NCBI GenBank assembly: GCA_037178675.1
Contig: JAYMGJ010000356.1
Location: 1 to 64,000, forward strand
Length of the DNA stretch: 64,000 bases
Direction: 5' to 3'
From: Scleroderma bovista
Taxonomy: Eukaryota; Basidiomycota; Agaricomycetes; Boletales; Sclerodermataceae
This document shows, piece after piece, positions 56,487 through 64,000 of the stretch. Position 1 is the stretch's first letter. Each line of letters opens with the position of its first letter. The notes beneath the pieces are model-generated. The model saw only the letters and a list, made by a program, of their open reading frames with translations. It made no database searches and was not told the origin of the DNA. Position numbers and translations under genes: made by a program.

Positions 56487-57815
56487 TTGAGCTGTGCGAT
56501 GATCCAAATTCCAGTGATCCAAGCCCTGGTGACTGGCGCTATCTGTCTTACTGGCTGTGGCCTACTAGCTTGGAGCATGCCGATGGCCCTCGAATTCATC
56601 CGTACACATCCCATTCATGATAACACAAGGCTACGAATCCTGCAACGCACCAAAACGGGGAGGGAATATGTGCTGGAGATGGCCCAGCTGATGACTGATG
56701 AAGCCACTAGAGTCACCCTTAGAGCGAAGCAGGCTCGAAATGAATCAATTTCAGCGTTACTACTGGAAGCCAATGCCCGTTACCGCGAGCAAAATGCTAT
56801 TCATAAAGCCGAGGAAGCAAGGAAAAGGGAGCATGCCATCCTTCGCTCTCAACAGTTACACGGTAGTTCCAAATACTTGGATAAACAGTTAGCGGCAGCT
56901 CGGGAGGCAAGAGATCAGGCGGAAGAACAGGTCAGAGTAGCTCAGCGGACTACCTGGGACGTCAATTCAAAAAGAAGAGCTGCCCAAGAAGCAGCTCAGA
57001 ATGTGGCCAAAGAAGCAGCGGACATGACGAGCGCCGCTAATCAAGCACGGGAAGACGCAGAGGAGCGCCTCAGGAAGGGTATACAGCCGTTAGTCATACC
57101 AACGGAGAAGGAAATCGCAAATGCCAAATCAAATGTGAAATACGAAAGTGGCCTCTTCCATTTCGCCGTTGCGGGTGCCGCTGGGTGTGGCAAGTCGTCG
57201 TTGATTAATGCTATACGTGGTTTGGGGAACAAACATGTCGATGCCGCAGGCACTGGGGTCATCGAAACGACTGATACAATCGGTCGATACCCTGACCCAA
57301 ACCCCACCTATCCATTCGTGTGGTACGACATCCCAGGGGCAGGAACGCTGAGGCAGTCTGACTGCCTGTACTTCAACACACAGGGTCTCTTCATCTTCGA
57401 CTGTGTTATTGTCCTGTTTGACAACCGCTTCTCGGAAATAGATATCGCCATCTTGACCAACTGCAGGCGATTCCAGATCCCCACCTACATTGTACGCTCC
57501 AAAGCGGATGTGCATATCCGCAACCTCATGTACGACGATGGTTACAGCAGTGACCATGATGACTCAATGCGACGTGAGGCGATGTACGCTACTGCTCGAC
57601 AGCGGCTGGTGGCAGATACGCGGGAAACGGTCCGGCGAAACCTCAAGGAAGCTAACTTGCCTGACCAAAGGGTCTACATTGTTTCCATCAGGACATTGAT
57701 GCCTTTCATCAAGGATCAGTTGTCGTCCTACAAGATGATTGATGAACTCGAGTTGATGAAAGATATGATTGAAGCTGCTTGCGCTCATCGCTGCGTGTTT
57801 CGTCCAGAGGTGTGA
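56487..57815 (+). CDS. IRG-type GTPase with membrane anchor and canonical G1
   Basis: A 442-residue frame from ATG 56487. Residues ~7-32 form one hydrophobic anchor (VIQALVTGAICLTGCGLLAW). Residues ~50-190 are an Ala/Glu/Arg-rich coiled coil. The G domain follows: FHFAVAGAAGCGKSSLINAI (canonical GxxxxGKS), TGVIETTDTIGRYPD, WYDIPGAG, VRSKADVHIRN, then a helical C terminus aligned with the paralogue at 52836-53819. The anchor and coiled coil are absent from that paralogue. A GTGTGA donor at the end (57808) and a CTGTAG acceptor at 57872-57877 would allow a last exon ending PELNND. Function in fungi is unknown; family knowledge suggests membrane-associated GTP hydrolysis and self-assembly. Confidence 0.85.
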   Translation: MSCAMIQIPVIQALVTGAICLTGCGLLAWSMPMALEFIRTHPIHDNTRLRILQRTKTGREYVLEMAQLMTDEATRVTLRAKQARNESISALLLEANARYREQNAIHKAEEARKREHAILRSQQLHGSSKYLDKQLAAAREARDQAEEQVRVAQRTTWDVNSKRRAAQEAAQNVAKEAADMTSAANQAREDAEERLRKGIQPLVIPTEKEIANAKSNVKYESGLFHFAVAGAAGCGKSSLINAIRGLGNKHVDAAGTGVIETTDTIGRYPDPNPTYPFVWYDIPGAGTLRQSDCLYFNTQGLFIFDCVIVLFDNRFSEIDIAILTNCRRFQIPTYIVRSKADVHIRNLMYDDGYSSDHDDSMRREAMYATARQRLVADTRETVRRNLKEANLPDQRVYIVSIRTLMPFIKDQLSSYKMIDELELMKDMIEAACAHRCVFRPEV

Positions 57816-58711
57816 TACATTAATCAGTTCTCTATGATATAGTATCTTATTAATACCGAACTTCTTTGTCTGTAGGATAATGGTCCTGAACTGAACAACG
57901 ATTGATATTCAACTCCCCGGGTTCATGTAACATTGGTGATCATAATCTGCTGTAATACCTATCTGCACCACGAGTTTGTTTTATCAATTGTAAACTTGAC
58001 GCCAGTTCAACCGTTCTAACCACATCGTCAATCCAGCATTTTCAAGGGTGCATGTACATATCATATCACGGGGGTGACAGACGTGAATCAAAGTTCAAGC
58101 CATGTAATCTGTAAACGTGTCTTTGTCAAATCAGCAGGCAGCCTGGCCACCCTGGGCCTGAACCCAAGCGCTCAAGTTTGTTCGTGAGACTGGTACCTCA
58201 GAACAAGATGCGCCTCGCTCCGCTTCGGTGCTGCGGCAGTGTTGAAGAGTGAAGATAGTATGAGCAAAATAAGCACGGTAATATACAATTTATTATACAT
58301 AACACTATACTACGAGGTAATGCCCTCGTCCTCGTCTGATGTATCGCCGCCTCGCCGTTTGCGTCATTGTCGTCGTGCAGATGCAGATGCAGGTGCTCCA
58401 GTCGTTGGCGTGGTTGTTGACGAGGCCGCGGATACGATCGTGGTAGTAGTGGCGGTGGTGGTGCTGGCCGCAGGTGCCGGTGCGTATGCGGGTGGCCCGT
58501 TGCCGTGTCTCATTGTCCAGGTCGTCGTCGTCGTCGTTCTCGTTGAGGCTGGTAGGGGTTGTGGTTAGCGTTTCTGCAGTCGTTGTCACGGTGATCGTCA
58601 TGGTGGCCCCAGGTACGGCTATCGGTGCTGTGGTCCTGGTCCTGGTCCTGGTCCTGGTACTAGCCACAGGTGTGGCACCTCGGCGTGCCTCGTTGTTCTC
58701 GTTGACACTAG
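57816..58711. other. Unique sequence then GTC/GTG-rich low-complexity DNA
   Basis: Up to about 58240 the DNA looks unique; then comes (GTCGTC/GTGGTG)-rich sequence that is interrupted by the TIR element at 58720 and resumes at 60042. No gene was recognised. Confidence 0.45.
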
Positions 58712-58719
58712 GTGTGGTT
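58712..58719 (+). repeat. Target-site duplication, left (GTGTGGTT)
   Basis: Identical to 60042-60049; 8 bp, as made by hAT-type transposases. Confidence 0.85.
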
Positions 58720-60041
58720 TAGGGCTCCGTGAAAAACTCCAATGTTAATAACATCAGGGGTTATTGACACGTTATTAACTAGTTATTAACATGTCAATAA
58801 CTTGGGGGTGAAAATGGGGTGTCTATAACTGGGTCGGGCAGTAATTATACTAGGAGAAACATTTGTCACAACTTTGAGTAATCTACATAATGATAGTCCA
58901 AATAACATCATTGATATGGTGTGGTGGGGCTGTTGTCCAGTGCGTGACGGTGACGGTGGTGACAGGGTACTAGTCGGACTGGGGTGATTAGGCCATTGAC
59001 ATCGGCATGCGGTGGTGGTGGTAGCACGCTGTTATTGTCGTCGTGCAGGTCGTGCAGGTGTGGTTGGGCCGTCAATGTTGACGGTGATGGTGGTGATGTC
59101 CTCAGCGGTGGGTGGTGCTGGTGCTGGTACTCGTGGGTGGTTGGGCCACCGATGTTCGTGGCCGTGATGCTGGTGTCATCGACGATGAGTGGTGGTGGTG
59201 CTCGTGCTCGTGGGGTGGCTGGGCCATCGACGTCAACAGCTGTGGTGGTGGTGCTGTCAGTAGTCTCGGAGCGGTGATGGCACTTGCCATCATGCTCATG
59301 GGTGGCTGAGCTGTTGATGTTGTCACACTAGTTGTGCTGGCTGTCGATTTCATCGTGCGGGTGGTGGTGGCTGGCCATCGTCATTGTCAGCGGTCGTGGT
59401 CATGGCTTCCGTGATGGCATGTGGATGCAAGTGCAAGGACTCCGCCCGCAGTTGCCGGCGACGATGATGTTGGACAGATAATACTGCATGACATCCATGA
59501 GATGGATATACCCAACGAGTGCATCGAGGAGCACAGCAGGGAAGGGGTATTGTTCAGAGAGTGGGTGTGTCGACGAGAGGCAGAATTCCACCACGAGAAG
59601 GCGATGCGTCAGCAGTCAGCTGCAGGAGGTTGCGGTATATGGATGGCATGAAGGGGGCACTGGGGTGGGCAGAGCAAAGGATATAGGCCCACCGCTATAG
59701 CCGTCGTCGGCATCGTCGTCATGCAGGTGGCGGTCATGGTCTATATTGTAATTGAAAAAGATTAGCAAAAAAAAGATCACTGTCATCGATGTCAGATCTG
59801 CTCATTGTACTTTTGGCGTTTATACACATTGATGGCGTGTCGCCGTCTGTCTGATACACCGGTCGAACACGCCATAGAAAGGTCTCTGAGATGGGACCCT
59901 CAGAGTCAGACTAGCGAAAGAAAACGATGCTTATGTAATGCGTCAATAACTAGTTATTAACTCGTGTCAATAACCCCCCCAGACCTTCCTAGGTTAATAA
60001 CATGTCAATAACTCCCGGCTGGAGTTTTTCACGGAGCCCTA
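58720..60041. mobile_element. Non-autonomous hAT-like element, 1322 bp
   Basis: Perfect 21-bp terminal inverted repeats (TAGGGCTCCGTGAAAAACTC plus one C at 58720-58740; complement at 60021-60041) are flanked by identical 8-bp duplications. Subterminal zones share AT-rich GTTATTGACAxGTTATTAAC and TAACTAGTTATTAA motifs in inverted arrangement. The interior is low-complexity plus one 76-residue frame (59421-59651) that I do not recognise. No transposase is encoded; the ends differ from those of the intact hAT next door, so another transposase must mobilise it. Confidence 0.88.
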
Positions 60042-60049
60042 GTGTGGTT
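60042..60049 (+). repeat. Target-site duplication, right (GTGTGGTT)
   Basis: Identical to 58712-58719, directly outside the right TIR. Confidence 0.85.
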
Positions 60050-60303
60050 GCTGTGGTGGTGGCCGTCGCCATCGCGGTGATGGTGGCTGTCGTCGTACGC
60101 GTTGATGAGTCGGGAGGCTGCGGTAGCGTGCCTTCATTGAAGGTGAACAAGTGCTGCAAATGTGACCGAGGGCATATTTTTGTGAGGTGGAGGACATACG
60201 CGAGAAGATGACTGTTGAGTTTCGGACAAGCGAAGAGGTGGATGACGAACCTAGCACATAGGGTTACAATTATATTGGTGGTCAGAGCCACATGACATAC
60301 ACT

Positions 60304-60386
60304 ACTGGGAGGACTCTCTTGTACTCGTCAGAGCACTCATTGCAATGGGCTACGAGCGTCTAAGCGAGCGCAAAAGGTGTCTTCCA
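60304..60386 (+). repeat. Dispersed ~82 bp repeat, copy 2
   Basis: Near-identical to 48071-48151 (ACTGGGAGGACTCTCTTGTA ... CTAAGCGAGCGCA). It stops just before a TAGGGCTGTCC sequence at 60391. Confidence 0.7.
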
Positions 60387-60389
60387 TTA

Positions 60390-60560
60390 GGGCTGTCCAG
60401 AATATTGAATATCTTTGAATATATTCTGAATATATTCAAATATTTGGAATATAATACAGCTAGCTCGTATTCACCCATGACCAGAATATGGGTCATTACA
60501 ATACAATACATTATGAATATAATACATCATGGGGGTCATATTTAATCATATTCTTAAGTC
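60390..60560. repeat. AT-rich palindromic tract, possible truncated TIR element end
   Basis: Begins TAGGGCTGTCCAGAATATTG and continues with repeated GAATATA/TATATTC blocks. TAGGGC resembles hAT-type termini, but no partner end was found. Confidence 0.35.
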
Positions 60561-60714
60561 CAATAGTTGATGTTTGAGGGGAGTATTGTCGACTTAATTC
60601 AGACGCCAAATTATATTAGACTTTGCAAGAGCTGTATAGTTTGTCAGCAATCCCCACATTCTTCATTTGGGCTTATCACACGGGACTTAGGATAACAGGT
60701 ACAATCACCGTGTT

Positions 60715-60722
60715 CCCCAAAT
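60715..60722 (+). repeat. Target-site duplication, left (CCCCAAAT)
   Basis: Identical to 63897-63904. Confidence 0.88.
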
Positions 60723-63700
60723 CAGTGTTGTCATAGACGGTAGTCAGACCCATCAGACCCAAGAGGTTAATAAAATCCGCCGGTCAACCTTGAACCAGTC
60801 AAAGCTATTAACCACTAGTCAACAAACCAATTAGGAAGGAGGATAAGTACCAAAAATGGACATATCTAACACATGATTATGCAAATCGTAAATAAATTTA
60901 AATGCTCAGAGTTGAGGAAGGCTCCGGTACATCGTAGCGCGCCAACTCTTCATCGAGTTTCCTGAAGCCACCAGTCCAGTAGTCTATGTCCATAGAAAGT
61001 GTATAATTAAAAAGATCTTTAAGTGGAATTAAAACTGGGGTTGTAGTATCACCTGGTTCGACACTACCAGTTGGGTCATGTGGATCTGCGGCAATGTCAC
61101 GAATGAGGTTGGTTAACGAAGGAGGTGCTGATGCGTCCGAAATGCCTTCCGAGTCACTGTATTCGACGTCTGAGCACGATCTTGACATGCGCTCCGGCGA
61201 AGATTGGCTTTCGAAGTCAGAAAAATGTCTTCTTTTCCGTGTTCGGAGTAGACCCGCGCTGGATTGGTCTCGCCGCAAGTCCATTTTGACCAATGTTGTC
61301 TTGTGGACCTTCTCTTCGGACAGCCGGTTCCGCCGTTTCGTGTGTATGATCCCAAATTCACTGAATGTTCGTTCACAGCTAGCACTGTTGGTCACAATGC
61401 TGAGGATACGGACTGCAAAGTTGACGAGAATGTTGCGACCATATGAAACACCGGTGTCGAGTCGTTCCCAGAGCCGCACGAGATTGACATTTGTTTGCTG
61501 GGAATAAACAACTTAAGACCAAATCACCGCAACACTGAGTGAATGTACGCACCTCTTGTTCACAAAGCTGCTTCCACTCAGTGAGACCCATCAAAGAGCT
61601 GGAGAACTCATTTGACTCCATCAAGTAATCGAAAAAAGCGCTGTGAAATTCGAGACCCAGGTGCATTCGGAGCATGCGTTCACAAGTACGTTTGGCGATG
61701 TTGTACAGGCCAACGGGAGAAAGTAGGGAGTTGCCACGCGCAAAACCTTTCCCGCGGACATATGGATTCATAATAACAGCGGAGATAAACACGTCTTGAT
61801 CCATCTGTAGCCAGCGCTTTGAGAGGCTATTAAGGACTTGAGCACGGACTGCATCATCGAGGGCAGGATCACTATATATTCTATACAAGTTGCCCCAAGT
61901 TAAGAGGGTGGTATCCAAACGAGTGTCGGAAGACTGTAAGATATTTGCGGCCACAGCAAGAGGCTCGAGATGGATTTTAACACTAGAGTTTAGAGAGAAC
62001 ACATCAAAATCTGGACATTAACAATGCAAACCATTGAAGACATACAGTGTAATGTCAGCCCAAAACTCGACATCTAGCACTGTCTGGATTATCTGACGTG
62101 CTTTGGCTTTGTCTTGTTGCCGGTCTCCTCCACACTTCTCGAGCTCCTTTTCTTCTTTGATACAACACGAACGAAGAGCACCACTTGTTTCAAGTAGGCG
62201 TCGAGTTGAGAGGAAGTGGCAGGTCCAGCGTGTGATAACAGGTTGGATTAGCACGAGTATCTTCTGATACGTTCCGAGTTGCTCCTTCCGAAGTAAGCCG
62301 AGAGCGCGAGAATGATGGTTAAACCACTTGATAACTTCGGTAGCCTTATCAATGGTTTTCAAGTATGCTGATTTCAATTTAAAAAGATCGCAAACAACCA
62401 GATTGACTTGGTGGGCAGTGCAGTCGAGTGAGATAATCCAGGGCATTTGCTTTACAAGATCTTTCCGCATCTTCTTTGCATCACCTGCGGCATCAGTACA
62501 CCAAGCAGCAATAGTAACTTCGTATTCCTTCTCAGCATACTTGATATCGGCCATCACATGTTGCAAAAGGTTTCGTGCAGTTTTGGCCTCCGCAGATATA
62601 TTGTGCATACGCAAGAGCACTCCCTGTCAAAAAAGGCTACAATGAGATACCAAACTGGATACATAGTTTTCTGGGGTACGCCAACCTCAAAGTCCACTAT
62701 TATCATTGAGGTGACAACAGATGCCTTTGCGATATTCTTCCATCCATCACACTGACCAGTCGCAAAGCGACCAGTTGTGTGCAGCTTTGTTTTTGAAATA
62801 ATGCGCGTGACCTCTTTATCTAATATGGGACCTGAAAGTTTGCGGTGATCCGGTATTTCAGCACCTGGGATCCACTTTGCAAAGAAATGGCGCAATTGTG
62901 CATCACTGATTGCATTCCACGAGATTCCTGAAGATATGATTGCAAGACAAAGGTCGTGTTGGAACTCGTCTTTCAACTCCGGGGTCCACAGAGCATTGCT
63001 AACTTTTGCACGTTTCACAGGCCGTTCTGGGATGTCAGGTGGCAATGATAGTGGCCCGGGCATAATAGGGCTTGGTGCCGTAAATCCTAGGAGTGGCGAG
63101 AGCTGATGCGATGGGCCTGGCAAGGCAGCAGAAATGAGAAGTGGACTAGGCTGCAATCTCGGAGTAGGGAGTGCAAGTAGCGAGGATGATGGACCTGCCT
63201 GAGGGGCTGCGACTTCTTTATGTAGTATCCTGTCATCTTTTGCAAGCTGGCAAATTTCCGGTGCGACAAATTGGCATTTTTTTAAGTGTGCCCTCATCGA
63301 TGAAACCTTTCCACAAATGGGTTTAAAGCCCTTGTCCATTTCATCTGTGAGACGAGACAAGCTTGCATTGATCACTAAGACATTGAAAGTGTAGTAAGTT
63401 TGTGTCCGAGTGCAAGTAGTAACCTACAGTGGACTTACCAGCATCATGGATTTGTTCCTCTGGACGATATGAGGAAATTGTGCCAACTGCCAGAGCTACA
63501 CTGTCAGCAGAGCAAAGTAGTTCCTTTTCGTATTGAAGACACTTTAGACACCAAGCTGCCAGGTGTGTCTTGTCCCCTTTGTAGTGAACTCCATTCTTAC
63601 TCCAAAAATGATCCCACCAAATGCTCTTGGGAGGCATCAGGATTCAGCTATGAAGTCTCTCCTCGACGATGGTGGATGCGTAGCTGGACACCAGCAGAAA

Positions 63701-63896
63701 ACCATTGTATTGAATTCAAAGTCTAGAGTCGCTTAGTACTCGGCAATAATTATATTATAATACAATTATGCAGACAAGTCCTGGCAAGGTCTGCCATGTA
63801 ACCAGTCAATGACCGGTAAATAACCTGTCAACAAAGTTTGACTTCCTATTAACGGGCTACTATTGACCGTTGGTCAAATTGACCTTGCCAACACTG
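60723..63896 (-). mobile_element. Complete hAT-superfamily DNA transposon, 3174 bp
   Basis: Left end CAGTGTTGTCA (60723) and right end, read inward, CAGTGTTGGCA (63896) form short hAT-type TIRs. They are flanked by a perfect 8-bp duplication CCCCAAAT. GGTCAA/TTGACC motifs cluster inside both ends. The minus strand carries one spliced, unbroken transposase gene. The element looks potentially active. Confidence 0.92.
60898..63637 (-). CDS. hAT transposase
   Basis: Five exons, 63637-63439, 63374-62686, 62623-62046, 61982-61553 and 61497-60898, join in frame to about 831 residues with no stop or shift. The N terminus holds a BED-like zinc-binding region split by intron 1 (WCLKCLQYEK, later RAHLKKC). 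A proline-rich linker with a PVKRAKV basic patch follows. The RNase-H-like core shows CDGWKNIAKASVV, WCTDAAGDAKKMRKDL, LDCTAHQVNLVVCD and RWTCHFLSTRRLL; the middle insertion has YVRGKGFARGN. The dimerisation domain closes the fold: SIVTNSASCERTFSEFGIIH. The intron 3 acceptor is fixed by continuity of VKIHLEPLAVAANILQSS. It cuts and pastes the element with 8-bp duplications by family knowledge. Confidence 0.9.
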
Positions 63897-63904
63897 CCCC
63901 AAAT
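63897..63904 (+). repeat. Target-site duplication, right (CCCCAAAT)
   Basis: Identical to 60715-60722. Confidence 0.88.
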
Positions 63905-64000
63905 GACAACAACACCAACGCTGCCACCACCAGCTCGGTGATGACAATGGTCCCCCACCACCAGCACCAGCACAACGACGGTGACGATGACCCCAATGCC
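63905..64000. repeat. CCA/ACAACA low-complexity DNA at window end
   Basis: (CACCAG)- and (GACAAC)-rich sequence without a gene. Confidence 0.5.

Noticed and set aside
58239..58720. Val/Ala-rich frames in the GTC-rich region as a membrane protein
   Set aside because: The composition comes from trinucleotide-rich DNA, and both strands are open; no real gene evidence.
60723..63896. Intact hAT as the autonomous partner of the 58.7-60.0 kb element
   Set aside because: Their terminal repeats differ (CAGTGTTG versus TAGGGCTCC), so the same transposase is unlikely to serve both.

Overview
This is a fungal nuclear window, almost certainly from a mushroom-forming basidiomycete (Agaricomycetes). Genes carry many 45-75 bp GT-AG introns. 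Families typical of that class are present: a DUF6533-type membrane protein, an F-box/LRR protein, a TKL kinase with an N-terminal adaptor bundle, P450s with micro-exons, IRG-type GTPases, a chromodomain Ty3/gypsy element and hAT elements. No rRNA, tRNA or CRISPR was recognised. Gene models were spliced by eye, so boundaries are inferences unless a motif fixes them.

Layout. 0.4-29.9 kb is the gene-rich half: a DUF6533 membrane protein (-), a DYRK2/Pom1-type kinase (-), a Zn2Cys6 regulator sharing the kinase's short promoter (+), a poorly resolved stretch at 10-13 kb, a decayed F-box gene (+), a BAHD-like acyltransferase (+), an MFS sugar transporter (+), a Laa1/HEATR5 AP-1 accessory factor (+), and a TKL pseudokinase-like gene with an MLKL-like N-terminal bundle (-).

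30-48 kb is repeat-rich: a 5'-truncated hAT remnant, a minisatellite split by a 3.4 kb inverted-repeat-bounded block, a complete 7.9 kb Ty3/gypsy element (gag, -1 frameshift, pol with chromodomain, plus an antisense spliced gene), a 2OG-oxygenase remnant, a ~168 bp satellite and a long CCGCGG-rich minisatellite.

48-58 kb is a second gene island: an intact P450 (-), an SCP2 sterol-carrier protein (+), and two divergently oriented IRG-type GTPases separated by a 1 kb terminal-inverted-repeat element.

58-64 kb is mobile DNA again: a 1.3 kb non-autonomous element with perfect 8-bp target duplications, and a complete, apparently intact 3.17 kb hAT transposon, also with an 8-bp target duplication.

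Most notable: the IRG pair (one canonical G1 motif, one altered, the altered one with a myristoylation-type N terminus), the MLKL-like kinase, the antisense gene inside the retrotransposon, the mosaic LTRs, and the two freshly delimited hAT-type elements.
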